Below are positions 1 through 9,619 of a DNA stretch of 64,000 bases, in pieces (the stretch's first letter is position 1; each line of letters starts with the position of its first letter). Source of the stretch: Epidermidibacterium keratini (GTDB lineage Bacteria > Actinomycetota > Actinomycetes > Mycobacteriales > Antricoccaceae); assembly GCF_009834025.1 (NCBI RefSeq), contig NZ_CP047156.1, forward strand, positions 1,798,001-1,862,000. The letters run 5' to 3'. Made by a program: the position numbers and the translations under genes. A model generated the notes under the pieces. That model was not told the origin of the DNA. It saw only the letters and a program-made list of their open reading frames with translations, and did not search any database.

Positions 1-543
1 ACGTTCTGGGGCAACCGCGGCCAGCTGCTCAATCGTTCCGGATCCCTTGCGCGCCAGTGGAACGGGCGCCTGTGGATCATCTGCCAGCTCGAGTTCAACG
101 GTCGCCATCGCACGCAGTGGCAGCCCGGGCGACTGACCGAGCTCTACTTCCTCGACGAGCCGACCGCGCTCGCCGCAGGACACCGACCGTGCGGGGAATG
201 CCGGCACGCCGACTATGTGCGGTTCAAAGAGGCGTGGCTGCGCGCGCATCCCGCAAGCGGCACGACGGCCGGCGACATCGACCTCCTCCTGCATGCCTCA
301 CGCCTCGACGCTCGATCACCGCGGGTCTATGAAGCGTCGCGCGACGAGCTCCCCGACGACGTCATGGTGCGGTATGCCGATCACTTCTGGCGTCTCGTTG
401 GCGACCGCGCGTTGCGGTGGACGTGGAGCGGGTACGACGAAGAGATGTCGCGCGCCGAGCTGCCCTCTGTCGTGACCGTGCAGACGCCGGCGGCCACGGT
501 CGCCGTACTCGCTGCCGGATATCGCCCGAGCACTGAGTCGTAG
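1..543 (+). CDS. Conserved hypothetical protein, 5' end outside the window
   Basis: The frame is open from the first base and stops at TAG 541-543, so 180 residues of the C-terminal part are seen. The most conserved-looking stretch, near bases 172-225, reads AGHRPCGECRHADYVRF, a CxxC pair inside a basic helix-like context that I associate with uncharacterised actinobacterial proteins; a metal or redox role for the cysteines is only a guess. There is no membrane segment and no recognisable enzymatic motif. The next gene starts with GTG on the last base of this stop codon, so the two are probably co-transcribed. The shorter in-frame start at 217 is rejected because the coding pattern continues upstream of it. 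Confidence 0.7.
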   Translation, partial: TFWGNRGQLLNRSGSLARQWNGRLWIICQLEFNGRHRTQWQPGRLTELYFLDEPTALAAGHRPCGECRHADYVRFKEAWLRAHPASGTTAGDIDLLLHASRLDARSPRVYEASRDELPDDVMVRYADHFWRLVGDRALRWTWSGYDEEMSRAELPSVVTVQTPAATVAVLAAGYRPSTES

Positions 544-1670
544 TGGCGTCGCAGTCGCTGCCGCCCGGGTCGCGGCGATCACGGCGCTGGATCTGGCGAT
601 CGAACGACGCGCAGTTCACGCATGCCGCGCGCGTTGCCGCGGGCCTGCTCGTGCCCGGCGTGCTGCTGCTGGTCACCGGCGAGGCCAACCTCATCATGTA
701 TGCCGTTTTCGGCTCCTTCACTGGGATGTACGGGCGCGGCGAGCTGCCGTTTGAGCGGATGCGTCACCAGGTGCATGCCGCCGGGATGCTCGTCACCGGG
801 GTCGCGATCGGCTCACTGCTGTCGGTCTCGATGGCCCCGGCCGTCGTACTCGTCCCGGTCGTGACCGCGTTTGCGACCGTGGGCTCGCTGGTGACCGACC
901 GACTACGACTGCGCCCGGGTGGCCCGTTTTTCGGCATCTTCGCGCTCGGGGCCTGCGCGACCGTGCACCCCGAAGGGGTGAGTGCGTGGCTGACCGTGGC
1001 GATCTGCGCGGGGACTGCGGCGTACTGCATCGCGTTGGGGCTGTTGATCAGCGTGCTGAGCGCGATGTGGTTCGGCGTACCCGCGGGCAGCTCGGGTGCG
1101 CCGGCGATGCGCGATCATCTCGGCGTTCGCGAGCTTCGCTCACTCGCGCGACGACCGGATCTGACGGCACCGGCGTTTCCGCCGGGCGCCGGCGCCCAGG
1201 CGCTGCGTTATGCCTTGGCCACCGCGGTCGCCGGCTCGGTGGGCACGCTGCTCGGCGTCGACCATGCCAACTGGGCGATGACCGCGGCGGCCGTCCCGTT
1301 GGCGGTGATCGTCTCCGGCGCCGGGCGCGACATCCGTGCGGTTGTCCATCGCGGCGTCCATCGCGTCGTCGGCACGCTGGCGGGTCTGCTCGTGACGGCA
1401 GCGATCCTCGTGCCCCAGCCCGGGCCCGTCGTACTCGCGATCATCGTGATGGTGCTGCTGTTTCCCACCGAGCTGTTCCTGAGCCACCACCACGGCATGG
1501 CGCTGGGCTTCTTCACCCCGCTGATCATGTTGATGACCGTGCTGATCGAGCCGACCGACCCGGCTTCGCTGCTGTTTGCACGCGGCATCGACACCCTGAT
1601 CGGCGTCGCGGCGGGGATCGGCGCCGCCGCCCTGATCCCCGGCCCGCCGAAACGTCCCGACCGGGCTTAG
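543..1670 (+). CDS. FUSC-family membrane protein
   Basis: A 375-residue integral membrane protein with two halves of several hydrophobic segments each (about residues 28-165 and 220-365) separated by a soluble linker with an ARRPDL stretch. This duplicated organisation, with a second half beginning ALRYALATAVAGSVGTLLG, is that of the fusaric-acid-resistance-like (FUSC, aromatic acid exporter) family. Family members are thought to move aromatic acids or related compounds out of the cell; the substrate here is unknown. The GTG start overlaps the upstream stop by one base. The C-terminus ends in a short basic tail after the last hydrophobic segment. Frame and length are well supported; exact function is not. 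Confidence 0.75.
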   Translation: MASQSLPPGSRRSRRWIWRSNDAQFTHAARVAAGLLVPGVLLLVTGEANLIMYAVFGSFTGMYGRGELPFERMRHQVHAAGMLVTGVAIGSLLSVSMAPAVVLVPVVTAFATVGSLVTDRLRLRPGGPFFGIFALGACATVHPEGVSAWLTVAICAGTAAYCIALGLLISVLSAMWFGVPAGSSGAPAMRDHLGVRELRSLARRPDLTAPAFPPGAGAQALRYALATAVAGSVGTLLGVDHANWAMTAAAVPLAVIVSGAGRDIRAVVHRGVHRVVGTLAGLLVTAAILVPQPGPVVLAIIVMVLLFPTELFLSHHHGMALGFFTPLIMLMTVLIEPTDPASLLFARGIDTLIGVAAGIGAAALIPGPPKRPDRA

Positions 1671-1732
1671 CTGCGACCAATTGCAGGTTCTACCAAGCAA
1701 TCGCTCGCACCTAAAGGCAGCGACCCCCGGCC

Positions 1733-1749
1733 CGATGTCGCCGACATCG
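1733..1749. promoter_or_regulatory. 17-bp palindrome upstream of the DJ-1/PfpI gene
   Basis: The sequence CGATGTCGCCGACATCG has perfect 8-base arms around a single central base. It lies in the 177-bp spacer between the FUSC gene and the DJ-1/PfpI gene, about 100 bases before the latter's start. It could be an operator or a small hairpin; no cognate regulator is adjacent. Confidence 0.25.
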
Positions 1750-1847
1750 CGACAAGTAACCGCAGGATCCGGACAGGCGCCGCGCCATCGGGGGTGCGTG
1801 CTGTGCACGGCCCGTAGGCTTTCCGGCATCCGGGCGAGGGAGCGGGA

Positions 1848-2504
1848 ATGTCGCAGAGTCAGTCACTTCGGGTCGCGATCGTGATCTTCGACCGGTTCAC
1901 CGCGCTCGATGCGGTCGGTCCCTACGAGGTGCTGCAGCGCATCCCGCAGCTCACCCCGACATTTATCGCCCGCGAACGCGGCGTCGTACGCACCGAAAAC
2001 GGCTTCCTCGGGATCGAGGCCGATGCGACGTACGACGAACTGCCCGATCCCGACATCATCGTGATGCCAGGCGGCGTCGGCACGCGCAAGCTCCTCGACG
2101 ACCAGCCGACGCTTCAGTGGGTACGCCGGGCACACGAGACGTCCCGATTCACGACGTCGGTGTGCACCGGCTCGCTCGTGCTCGGCGCGGCCGGCGTACT
2201 CGATGGGCTGACCGCCACCACGCACTGGCGGGCCCGCGACATCCTCGCGGGACTCGGCGCCGTTCCGGTCGAGGACCGCGTCGTGGAACACCTCGACCGG
2301 CGCATCATCACAGCGGCCGGCGTATCGAGCGGCATCGACATGGCACTGCGGCTGCTGGCGATCCTGACCGACGAGGACACGGCGAAGGCCGTCCAGCTGC
2401 AGATCGAGTACGACCCGCAGCCGCCGTTCGACTCCGGGTCGACCGCCAAGGCCGATCCCGAGACCATCGAGCGTGCGGCGAAACACTTCACGCTGCGCGC
2501 CTGA
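1848..2504 (+). CDS. DJ-1/PfpI family protein, isonitrile-hydratase-like
   Basis: A 218-residue single-domain protein with the class-I glutamine-amidotransferase-like fold of the DJ-1/ThiJ/PfpI family. The glutamate of GPYEVL (Glu27) and the nucleophile-elbow cysteine of SVCTGSLVLGAAGVL (Cys106) are both present, followed by TTHW, where bacterial isonitrile hydratases (InhA type) carry a conserved His-Trp. The length matches that subgroup. Isonitrile hydratases convert isonitriles to N-formamides, but many relatives have no proven substrate, so only the family is firm. The ATG start follows GGGAGCGGGA, an acceptable ribosome-binding site. It is a single gene with a repeat element just after its stop. 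Confidence 0.8.
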   Translation: MSQSQSLRVAIVIFDRFTALDAVGPYEVLQRIPQLTPTFIARERGVVRTENGFLGIEADATYDELPDPDIIVMPGGVGTRKLLDDQPTLQWVRRAHETSRFTTSVCTGSLVLGAAGVLDGLTATTHWRARDILAGLGAVPVEDRVVEHLDRRIITAAGVSSGIDMALRLLAILTDEDTAKAVQLQIEYDPQPPFDSGSTAKADPETIERAAKHFTLRA

Positions 2505-2518
2505 TCACAGCCGCCCCA

Positions 2519-2598
2519 GGTCTCGACAACCGGGCCTCGCCCTTGGGGGCTCGGCCCTGCTCGACCACCGATAAGGGTGAGACTGCTCGACCACCGAT
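2519..2598. repeat. Divergent copy of the GGTCTCGACAACC intergenic repeat plus a partial tandem end
   Basis: Bases 2519-2572 start with GGTCTCGACAACC and end with CTGCTCGACCACCGAT, matching both ends of the better-conserved copies at 41755 and 50679, while the middle differs. Bases 2583-2598 repeat the 3' end (CTGCTCGACCACCGAT). The element sits between the DJ-1/PfpI stop and pntA. No gene is seen in the rest of the 219-bp spacer. Confidence 0.75.
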
Positions 2599-2723
2599 GG
2601 GCGGCGGCGATAGCGGATTGTTGGAACTCCTATAAGTCGCCAGGTGCTGGGACGGCGTAGTCGCGGGGTGAACGGCCGGTTAAGGTCTAGCACCAGCCAC
2701 ACGCAATCCGGACGGAGAATGCC

Positions 2724-4250
2724 GTGCAGATCGGCGTACCAAAGGAATCAGGCGACGAGACCCTCGTCGCGGCGACCGCCAAGACAGCCGGGCAGCTCGT
2801 CGGGCTCGGGTACGACGTCGTGGTCGAGGCCGACGCGGGCACGCTCGCCGACCAGACCGACGAGGCCTACATCGAGGCTGGCGCCCGGATCGGCAGCGCC
2901 GACGACGCCTGGGGCAGCGACATCGTCATCAAGGTCCAGGCGCCTAGCGACGGCGAGATCGGTCGCCTCAAGGCGGGTTCGACGATCGTCTCGCTGATGG
3001 CGCCCGGCCGCTCCCCCGAGCTGCTCGAGGCACTTCGGGCGCAGGGCGTGACCGCGCTTGCGATGGACGCCGTACCCCGCATCTCGCGGGCACAGTCGAT
3101 GGACGTGCTGAGCTCGATGGCCAACGTCGCCGGCTATCGCGCCGTCGTCGAGGCCGCGCACGACTTCCGCCGCCAGTTCACCGGCCAGGTCACCGCGGCG
3201 GGCAAGGTGCCGCCGGCCAAGGTCTTCGTCGTGGGTGCCGGCGTCGCCGGGCTCGCGGCGATCGGTGCCGCTGGGTCGATGGGCGCCGTCGTGCGCGCCT
3301 TCGACGTACGCCCCGAGGTCGCCGAGCAGGTCCAGTCGATGGGCGCCGAGTTCGTCACTGTCGATCTGGGCGCTGAGAAGTCGGAGGACGGCTACGCCAA
3401 GGAACTGACGGCAGCGCAGGAAGAGGTCACCGCGGTGATGTACGACGAGGAGGCGCGCGGTGCCGACATCGTCATCACCACCGCGTTGATCCCCGGCCGC
3501 CCCGCGCCCAAGCTCATCACCGCGCAGACCATCGCGGAGATGGCGCCGGGGTCGGTCATCGTCGACATGGCCGCCGCCAACGGCGGCAACACCGAGCTGA
3601 CCGTCCCCGGCGAGAAGATCGTGACCGATAACGGCGTCACGATCATCGGCTACACCGACCTCGCCAGTCGGCTCGCGGCACAAACTTCCCAGCTATACGG
3701 CACAAATATCGTCAACCTCTTCAAGCTGCTGACGCCGGAGAAGGACGGCGTACTCGCGCTCGACATGGACGACGTGGTGCAGCGAGGCATCACCGCGGTC
3801 CGCGACGGCGAGTCGATGTGGCCGCCCCCACCGGTGCAGGTCTCGGCAGCTCCGGCGGCGAGTACGCCGGCTGCCAAGGTCGAGAAGCCCGAACCCAAGC
3901 CGAAGGACCCGCGCAAGAAGGTCTTTGCCGCGGCGCTCGCTGCGGTGCTGTTTGCCCTGATCGCGACCTTCTCGCCACCGGAGTTCCTGGGCCGCTTCAC
4001 CGTCTTCGCGCTCGCGGTCGTCGTCGGCTACTACGTGATCTCCAACGTCACCCACGCCCTGCACACGCCGCTGATGAGCGAGACGAACGCGATCTCCGGC
4101 ATCATCCTGGTCGGCGGGCTGCTGCAGGTCGGCAACGACAACATTGTCATCACCGTGCTCGCCGTACTCGCCGTGTTCGTGGCCAGCATCAACATCTTCG
4201 GCGGGTTCTTAGTAACCCTGCGGATGTTGAAGATGTTCCGGAAGGACTGA
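2724..4250 (+). CDS. pntA: NAD(P) transhydrogenase subunit alpha
   Basis: The 508-residue product carries the NAD(H)-binding domain I, with the dinucleotide motif GAGVAG at 171-176 and [20 protein letters not shown] around 119-138, and a C-terminal membrane part (about 395-500) after a Pro/Lys/Glu-rich linker. This fused form corresponds to E. coli PntA; many bacteria split it into PntAA and PntAB. With PntB it uses the proton-motive force to reduce NADP+ with NADH at the cytoplasmic membrane. GTG 2724 is preferred because it is preceded by GGACGGAG; a nearby ATG is out of frame. pntB follows after 7 bases. Confidence 0.95.
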   Translation: MQIGVPKESGDETLVAATAKTAGQLVGLGYDVVVEADAGTLADQTDEAYIEAGARIGSADDAWGSDIVIKVQAPSDGEIGRLKAGSTIVSLMAPGRSPELLEALRAQGVTALAMDAVPRISRAQSMDVLSSMANVAGYRAVVEAAHDFRRQFTGQVTAAGKVPPAKVFVVGAGVAGLAAIGAAGSMGAVVRAFDVRPEVAEQVQSMGAEFVTVDLGAEKSEDGYAKELTAAQEEVTAVMYDEEARGADIVITTALIPGRPAPKLITAQTIAEMAPGSVIVDMAAANGGNTELTVPGEKIVTDNGVTIIGYTDLASRLAAQTSQLYGTNIVNLFKLLTPEKDGVLALDMDDVVQRGITAVRDGESMWPPPPVQVSAAPAASTPAAKVEKPEPKPKDPRKKVFAAALAAVLFALIATFSPPEFLGRFTVFALAVVVGYYVISNVTHALHTPLMSETNAISGIILVGGLLQVGNDNIVITVLAVLAVFVASINIFGGFLVTLRMLKMFRKD

Positions 4251-4257
4251 GGCCACG

Positions 4258-5712
4258 ATGCTCTCCACCACCCTCGCGGCCGGCGCCGCCGAGTCGACGT
4301 ACCTCAACGGTCTCGTCACCGGCGCCTACATCATCGCCGCCGTACTCTTCATCTTCGCGCTCGCCGGGCTGTCCAAGCACGAGACCGCCAAGGCCGGCAA
4401 CATCGCCGGCATGATCGGCATGGTCATCGCGTTGGTCGCGACGATCGTGCTCGCGCTGCGCGGCAGCGAACGACCCGTCGGCGTCACGGCCCTGCTGATC
4501 GCTGTCGCGATCGCGGGCGGTGCCGTCATTGGAATCTGGCGGGCTCGCACGGTCGAGATGACCGGGATGCCCGAGCTGGTAGCGATGTTGCACAGCTTCG
4601 TGGGCATCGCCGCCGTACTCGTCGGCTACAACTCGTTCCTCGATGCCGATCCGACGGCGACCGACTCGCTGGCCTACATCCACTCCATCGAGGTGTTTGC
4701 CGGTGTCTTCATCGGCGCGATCACCTTCACCGGCTCGATCGTCGCCTACCTCAAGCTGTCGGCCAAGATGAAGTCGTCGCCGCTCGTGCTTCCCCTGCGA
4801 CACTGGCTGAATCTCGCGATCCTCGTCGCGTCGGCGGGTCTGCTGATCTGGTTCATGTTCAACCACAGCAGCGCCGCGATCGTGCCGCTGCTGATCATGA
4901 CCGCCCTCGCTCTCTTCCTCGGCTTTCACCTCGTCGCGGCGATCGGCGGCGGCGACATGCCGGTCGTCGTGTCGATGCTCAACAGCTACTCCGGTTGGGC
5001 CGCGGCGGCAGCGGGCTTCATGCTCAGCAACGACCTGCTCATCATCACCGGCTCACTCGTCGGCGCCTCCGGTGCGATCCTGTCCTACATCATGTGCAAG
5101 GCGATGAACCGCTCGTTCATCTCCGTCATCGCAGGCGGTTTCGGCTCCGACGGCGCGGTCAGCAGTGGCGATGTCGACTACGGCGACTACCGCGAGACCA
5201 ACCCGGAGGAGGTCGCCGAGCTGCTGGCCAACGCGTCGTCCGTGGTCATCACGCCCGGTTACGGCATGGCCGTCGCTCAGGCGCAGTACCCGGTCGCCGA
5301 CCTGACCGCCAAGCTGCGGGCGCGCGGCGTCGACGTACGCTTCGGCATCCACCCGGTCGCCGGGCGCCTGCCCGGGCACATGAACGTGCTGCTTGCCGAG
5401 GCCAAGGTGCCCTATGACGTCGTGCTGGAGATGGACGAGATCAACGACGACTTCCCCGAGGTTGACGTCGTACTCGTCATCGGCGCCAACGACACGGTCA
5501 ACCCCGCCGCCGCCGAGGATCCCAGCAGCCCGATTGCCGGCATGCCGGTGCTGGAGGTCTGGAACGCCAAGGATGTCATCGTCTTCAAGCGGTCGATGGC
5601 CACCGGGTACGCCGGCGTGCAGAACCCGCTCTTCTTCCGCGACAACACGATGATGCTGTTTGGCGATGCCAAGGAGCGAGTCGAGGACATCATCAAAGAC
5701 CTCCCGAGCTAA
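4258..5712 (+). CDS. pntB: NAD(P) transhydrogenase subunit beta
   Basis: The 484-residue protein has about nine hydrophobic segments in residues 15-300 and a C-terminal NADP(H)-binding domain III. Diagnostic domain III stretches are [52 protein letters not shown] and the [16 protein letters not shown] segment. It completes the transhydrogenase with PntA, coupling proton entry to hydride transfer from NADH to NADP+. It is translated from ATG 4258 just after an ACTGAGG sequence at the pntA stop. A perfect 18-bp hairpin downstream probably ends the operon. No third gene belongs to it. Confidence 0.96.
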   Translation: MLSTTLAAGAAESTYLNGLVTGAYIIAAVLFIFALAGLSKHETAKAGNIAGMIGMVIALVATIVLALRGSERPVGVTALLIAVAIAGGAVIGIWRARTVEMTGMPELVAMLHSFVGIAAVLVGYNSFLDADPTATDSLAYIHSIEVFAGVFIGAITFTGSIVAYLKLSAKMKSSPLVLPLRHWLNLAILVASAGLLIWFMFNHSSAAIVPLLIMTALALFLGFHLVAAIGGGDMPVVVSMLNSYSGWAAAAAGFMLSNDLLIITGSLVGASGAILSYIMCKAMNRSFISVIAGGFGSDGAVSSGDVDYGDYRETNPEEVAELLANASSVVITPGYGMAVAQAQYPVADLTAKLRARGVDVRFGIHPVAGRLPGHMNVLLAEAKVPYDVVLEMDEINDDFPEVDVVLVIGANDTVNPAAAEDPSSPIAGMPVLEVWNAKDVIVFKRSMATGYAGVQNPLFFRDNTMMLFGDAKERVEDIIKDLPS

Positions 5713-5737
5713 CGCCCACTCGGTCGGAACCGTTAAC

Positions 5738-5776
5738 GCGTAGCGTTTCAGTCACCTGGTGACTGAAACGCTACGC
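5738..5776. terminator. Perfect 18-bp hairpin between convergent genes
   Basis: The arm GCGTAGCGTTTCAGTCAC (5738-5755) and its exact reverse complement (5759-5776) enclose a 3-base loop. It lies 25 bases after the pntB stop and 22 bases after the stop of the oppositely oriented racemase gene, so it can serve both. There is no U-tract, as is usual in high-GC actinobacteria. Confidence 0.75.
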
Positions 5777-5798
5777 ACTATCCGCCCGCCCGGAGTTG

Positions 5799-6506
5799 TT
5801 ACGCGGGTGCCGGCTCGCGGGAGAGTGCGAAGTCGGCGAGCGTGCTCGCGTGGGCATCCATCGAGTCGATCACCGGAATGCTGACATCGCCGGGACCGAT
5901 AAGCAGCTGGATTTCGGTGCAGGCGAGTACGACGCCCTGCGCGCCGCGCGCTGCGAGCCCCTCGATCGCAGCGACGTACACCTCTCGCGACTCGTCGGTG
6001 ACGATGCCGCGGGTCAGCTCGCTCCAGATGATCGCATCGAGCACCGGCCGCTCATCGGCGGTTGGCGCGAGGGCCTCGATCCCGTGCAGCGCCAGCCGGT
6101 CGCGGTAGAAGGACTCGCGCATGACCCAGTCGGTGGCGACGATGCCGACCGTCGAGATCGAGCGAGCCCCGGCCACCCTCGCAACGGCGTCGCCGATATG
6201 TAGCAGCGGCACCTGCACCGATGCTTCGACTTCGGGCGCGACCTTGTGCATCAGGTTGGTGCAGATCGCGACCGCGTCGGCGCCGGCGGCCTCGAGCGCA
6301 GTGGCCTCTGCCGACAGCAGCGCACCGGCGCGAGCCCAGTCCTCGGTGATCTGGCAGTCGCGGATCTCATCGAAGTCCAGCGACGACATCAGCAGCTTTG
6401 CCGAGTGGTGCCCGCCGAGCTCCGCCGCGACGCGTTCGTTGATGCCGCGGTAGTAGTCAACCGTCGAGTGCCAGCTCATGCCGCCGATAAGTCCCAGAGT
6501 GCGCAT
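5799..6506 (-). CDS. Aspartate/glutamate racemase family protein
   Basis: From ATG 6506 the protein is 235 residues and begins MRTLGLIGGMSWHSTVDYY, the usual start of the aspartate racemase branch; an upstream in-frame ATG at 6548 would add 14 residues lying over the putative operator and is not preferred. The two catalytic cysteines are present, Cys82 in AICTNLMH and Cys196 in LACTEIQLL. The family performs cofactor-independent racemisation of acidic or other amino acids through a two-cysteine mechanism; the substrate cannot be read from the sequence. It is divergent from a LysR gene with a 58-bp shared regulatory region, which suggests that regulator controls it. Confidence 0.85.
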   Translation of the reverse strand: MRTLGLIGGMSWHSTVDYYRGINERVAAELGGHHSAKLLMSSLDFDEIRDCQITEDWARAGALLSAEATALEAAGADAVAICTNLMHKVAPEVEASVQVPLLHIGDAVARVAGARSISTVGIVATDWVMRESFYRDRLALHGIEALAPTADERPVLDAIIWSELTRGIVTDESREVYVAAIEGLAARGAQGVVLACTEIQLLIGPGDVSIPVIDSMDAHASTLADFALSREPAPA

Positions 6507-6545
6507 GCGCAGACCGTAGCCAGAGATTTTGGCAAAGTCCATCTG

Positions 6546-6562
6546 CATAAGTCAGACTTATG
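6546..6562. promoter_or_regulatory. Candidate LysR-type operator
   Basis: CATAAGTCAGACTTATG is a perfect palindrome with 8-base arms around one central base. It contains T-N11-A (TAAGTCAGACTTA), the consensus form for LysR-type regulators, and lies in the 58-bp gap between the racemase start (6506) and the LysR-family start (6565). Its distance of 3 bases from the regulator's ATG fits autoregulation. Confidence 0.7.
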
Positions 6563-6564
6563 GC

Positions 6565-7452
6565 ATGGCTTTGGATTCTCGACGAGTGCTGATCTTCCGG
6601 GCGGTCGCGCGTGCCGGGAGCGTCTCTGGCGGAGCTCGCGCCTTTGGCCTCACTCAGCCGGCGGTGAGCCAGCACCTGCGAGCGCTCGAAGCCGACGTGG
6701 GTACGCCGCTTTTCCTACGTGGCGCAGCAGGTGTGACACCCACCGAAGCCGGAGAGCGCCTCCTCTCCCGGGCCGACCGGATCGCGGCGGAGCTTGGGCA
6801 GGCCGAGTCCGAGCTCGCCGAGCTCGCCGCAGGAGGCGGCACGGTCACGCTCGCCGCGTTTCCTTCGGCGATGGCCGAGCTTGTGCCACGCGCGATCGCC
6901 GTACTCGCCGATCGCGCGCCCGCGGTGCAAGTGCGCGTGCTCGAAGCCGAACCGCCCGAGGCGCTCGACGCCGTCCAGGCAAACGAAGTCGACCTCGCCG
7001 TCGTCTTCGAGTACGCCGAATCGGCCGACGACGACGGTCTCGCTGGCGCACCGCTCTACGACGACCCGACGCTGGTGGTGCTGGCAGCGACCCACCCGCT
7101 CGCCGGCGAGTCGTCGATCGAGCTGGGCGAGCTATCTGAAGAGCGCTGGGTCGCCGGCTGTCCGAGATGCCGCACCCATCTTCAGTCGCTGGCCGCCGAT
7201 GCCGGATTTGCCCCGGACATCGCGCACGAGACCGACGACTTCGTTGCGGTGCAGTCGTTCGTCGCGTGCACCGACAGCGTCGCGCTGCTTCCGGCCATGG
7301 CGATCGCGGTGCATCAGCGGCCCGGCGTGATCGCCACTCCGCTGAGCGACTCGAGCGGCCGCACTGTGGCAGTGCGCTATCGGCCCGGCGCCGAGCACGT
7401 GCCCGCGGTGCGCGCCGTACTCCGCGCGCTACGTCACGTCAGCGCGCCATAG
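6565..7452 (+). CDS. LysR-family transcriptional regulator
   Basis: The 295-residue protein starts MALDSRRVLIFRAVARAG and has an N-terminal winged helix-turn-helix over about residues 8-65 (LTQPAVSQHLRALEADVGTP is the recognition region), followed by a periplasmic-binding-like effector domain to the end. ATG 6565 is chosen over the in-frame TTG at 6529 because homologues begin close to the HTH. The effector domain contains CPRCRTHL, an unusual pair of cysteines that might sense a metal or redox state, though this is inference. Divergence from the racemase and the palindrome between them point to local control of that gene and itself. Confidence 0.88.
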   Translation: MALDSRRVLIFRAVARAGSVSGGARAFGLTQPAVSQHLRALEADVGTPLFLRGAAGVTPTEAGERLLSRADRIAAELGQAESELAELAAGGGTVTLAAFPSAMAELVPRAIAVLADRAPAVQVRVLEAEPPEALDAVQANEVDLAVVFEYAESADDDGLAGAPLYDDPTLVVLAATHPLAGESSIELGELSEERWVAGCPRCRTHLQSLAADAGFAPDIAHETDDFVAVQSFVACTDSVALLPAMAIAVHQRPGVIATPLSDSSGRTVAVRYRPGAEHVPAVRAVLRALRHVSAP

Positions 7453-7561
7453 CCGCCGATCGCATATCCAAGACTAGGTCCATTGGGTCAGGTTGCCCCG
7501 GCCAGCGCTAGGTGATGGACTCAGCATCAGACCCGTCCCGTCATCACGCACTGGGGGAAGC

Positions 7562-8794
7562 ATGGCCAACGTCGTACTAGTCGGCACTCTCGACTCGAAG
7601 TCCACCGAATACGCGTGGCTGCGCGAGCGAATCGAGGCGCACGGGGTGACTACGACGACCATCGACGTCGGCACCTTCTCCGATGCCGAGGCCGACATCT
7701 CGGCGCGCGAGGTCGCCGAGGCCGCGGATACGTCGATCGAGCAACTGCGCGAGAGCGACGACCGCGGCGCGGCGATGACGGCGATGGGCCAGGGCGCCGC
7801 AGCGATCGTCGCCCAGCAGTACGCCGAAGGCGGGCTGCAGGGCATCGTCGCGCTCGGCGGATCCGGTGGCTCGTCGGTCGCCGCCACCGCGATGCAGGCG
7901 CTGCCGGTCGGCGTACCCAAGCTGCTCGTCTCCACGGTCGCTGCCGGCGACACCACGCCGTACGTCGGAGCCAAGGACGTCACCATGATGCCTTCGATCG
8001 TAGATATAGCTGGGATCAACCAGGTGTCGGCCGAGATCCTCGCTAACGCAGCGGCCGCGATCGCCGCTATGGCTGGCGACTACGAGCAACGCCAGGCAGC
8101 TCCGGTCGACCGCGATGCCCGACCGCTCGTCGCCGCGACCATGTTTGGCGTGACGACCCCTGCGGTCGACGAGGCTCGCGCGCGCCTTGAGGAGCTCGGT
8201 TACGAGGTGCTGGTCTTCCACGCCACCGGCTCGGGCGGCAAGGCGATGGAGGCGCTGGCCGCCGACGGGTTCCTGGCCGGCGTACTCGACCTCACCACTA
8301 CCGAGCTCGCCGACGAGCTGATCGGCGGCGTGCTCTCGGCCGGGCCTGACCGCCTGAGCGCCGCGGGCACCGCCGGGCTTCCGCAGGTCGTCAGCGTCGG
8401 GGCGTTGGACATGTGCAACTTCGGACCCGAAGACTCGATACCGGAGAAGTTTGCCGGGCGCAGCTTCGTCGTCCACAACCCCACCGTCACCCTGATGCGC
8501 ACGACGACGGAGGAGAACGCCGAACTCGGTCGGCAGATTGCGCACAAGCTCGCCGCGGCGAGCGGGCCGACCGAGATCCGCCTCCCGCTGCGTGGCATCT
8601 CGCTGATCGACGTCGACGGCGGCCCGTTCTACGACCCGGCCGCGGACTCGGCGCTCTTCGACGCGATCCGAAGCGGACTTGAGGGTACGAACGTGACGGT
8701 GGTCGAGGAGGACGCGGCCATCAACGACGAGGGGTTCGGGCGGCGCGCCGCCGAACGACTGCACGAGCTGATCACGAAGGAGAACGATGGATAG
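7562..8794 (+). CDS. Tm-1-like ATP-binding domain protein (UPF0261 family)
   Basis: A 410-residue protein beginning [17 protein letters not shown], the typical N-terminus of the UPF0261 family. The glycine-rich [15 protein letters not shown] (about residues 97-111) corresponds to the nucleotide-binding region of the N-terminal domain of tomato Tm-1. ATG 7562 follows TGGGGGAAG and removes 23 unlikely residues of the longer frame. It overlaps the next gene by 8 bases. In Tm-1 the same two domains are joined in one chain, so the pair probably forms one complex. The bacterial function is not established; the genetic link is stronger evidence than any proposed reaction. Confidence 0.85.
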   Translation: MANVVLVGTLDSKSTEYAWLRERIEAHGVTTTTIDVGTFSDAEADISAREVAEAADTSIEQLRESDDRGAAMTAMGQGAAAIVAQQYAEGGLQGIVALGGSGGSSVAATAMQALPVGVPKLLVSTVAAGDTTPYVGAKDVTMMPSIVDIAGINQVSAEILANAAAAIAAMAGDYEQRQAAPVDRDARPLVAATMFGVTTPAVDEARARLEELGYEVLVFHATGSGGKAMEALAADGFLAGVLDLTTTELADELIGGVLSAGPDRLSAAGTAGLPQVVSVGALDMCNFGPEDSIPEKFAGRSFVVHNPTVTLMRTTTEENAELGRQIAHKLAAASGPTEIRLPLRGISLIDVDGGPFYDPAADSALFDAIRSGLEGTNVTVVEEDAAINDEGFGRRAAERLHELITKENDG

Positions 8795-9617
8795 GACCCA
8801 GACGCTCACCCGCTTCCGCGAGCAGGTCGCCGCAGGCGAGCCCATCATCGGCGGCGGCGCCGGCACCGGGATCTCGGCCAAGTCCGCCGAGGCCGGCGGC
8901 ATCGACCTGCTGATCATCTACAACTCCGGGCGCTACCGGATGGCCGGGCGCGGCTCGCTTGCCGGGCTCATGCCGTACGGCGATGCCAACGCCATCGTGC
9001 TGGAGATGGCCAACGAGGTCCTGCCGGTCGTCAAGGACACCCCCGTGCTTGCCGGTGTGTGCGGCACCGATCCCTTCCGGGTGATGGGCCGCTTTCTCGA
9101 CGAGCTGAAGGACGTGGGGTTCACCGGCGTACAGAACTTCCCCACTGTCGGGCTGATCGACGGCACCTTCCGAGCCGGCTTGGAAGAGACCGGCATGGGC
9201 TACGACCTCGAGGTCGAGATGATCCGCCAGGCCCGCGAGCGCGAGCTACTCACCGCGCCCTACGTGTTCGACGTCGAGTCAGCTGTCGCGATGACCGAAG
9301 CCGGCGCCGACATCCTGGTGCCGCACATGGGCCTGACCACGAAGGGCACGATCGGCGCATCGAGCGCAGTCACGCTCGAAGAGTCCGTCGAGCTGATCCA
9401 ACAGATGCGCGATGCGGCCGTCGCGGCCAACCCCGACGTACTCGTGCTCTGCCACGGCGGACCGATCGCCGAGCCCGACGACGCACAGTTCGTGCTCGAC
9501 CGCACCCAGGGCGTCGTCGGCTTCTTTGGCGCGTCGTCGATCGAGCGCCTGCCGACCGAGGTCGCGATCAAGGGCCAGACCGAGAAGTTCAAGTCGATCA
9601 CCTTCGCGAAGGAGTAA
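8787..9617 (+). CDS. Phosphoenolpyruvate-hydrolase-like TIM-barrel protein
   Basis: A 276-residue TIM-barrel protein of the family annotated as phosphoenolpyruvate hydrolase, related to the isocitrate lyase/PEP mutase superfamily. Typical stretches are [19 protein letters not shown] near the N-terminus, the [20 protein letters not shown] loop, GVCGTDPF, and [14 protein letters not shown]. It corresponds to the C-terminal half of plant Tm-1. The start overlaps the preceding UPF0261 gene by 8 bases, implying coupled translation, and a cupin gene follows after two bases. A true PEP-hydrolysing activity is a family label and is not shown here. Confidence 0.85.
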   Translation: MDRTQTLTRFREQVAAGEPIIGGGAGTGISAKSAEAGGIDLLIIYNSGRYRMAGRGSLAGLMPYGDANAIVLEMANEVLPVVKDTPVLAGVCGTDPFRVMGRFLDELKDVGFTGVQNFPTVGLIDGTFRAGLEETGMGYDLEVEMIRQARERELLTAPYVFDVESAVAMTEAGADILVPHMGLTTKGTIGASSAVTLEESVELIQQMRDAAVAANPDVLVLCHGGPIAEPDDAQFVLDRTQGVVGFFGASSIERLPTEVAIKGQTEKFKSITFAKE

Positions 9618-9619
9618 GC

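Noticed and set aside
1681-1884. 67-residue frame upstream of the DJ-1/PfpI gene
   Set aside because: No ribosome-binding site, runs into the next gene in another frame, and composition is not coding-like.
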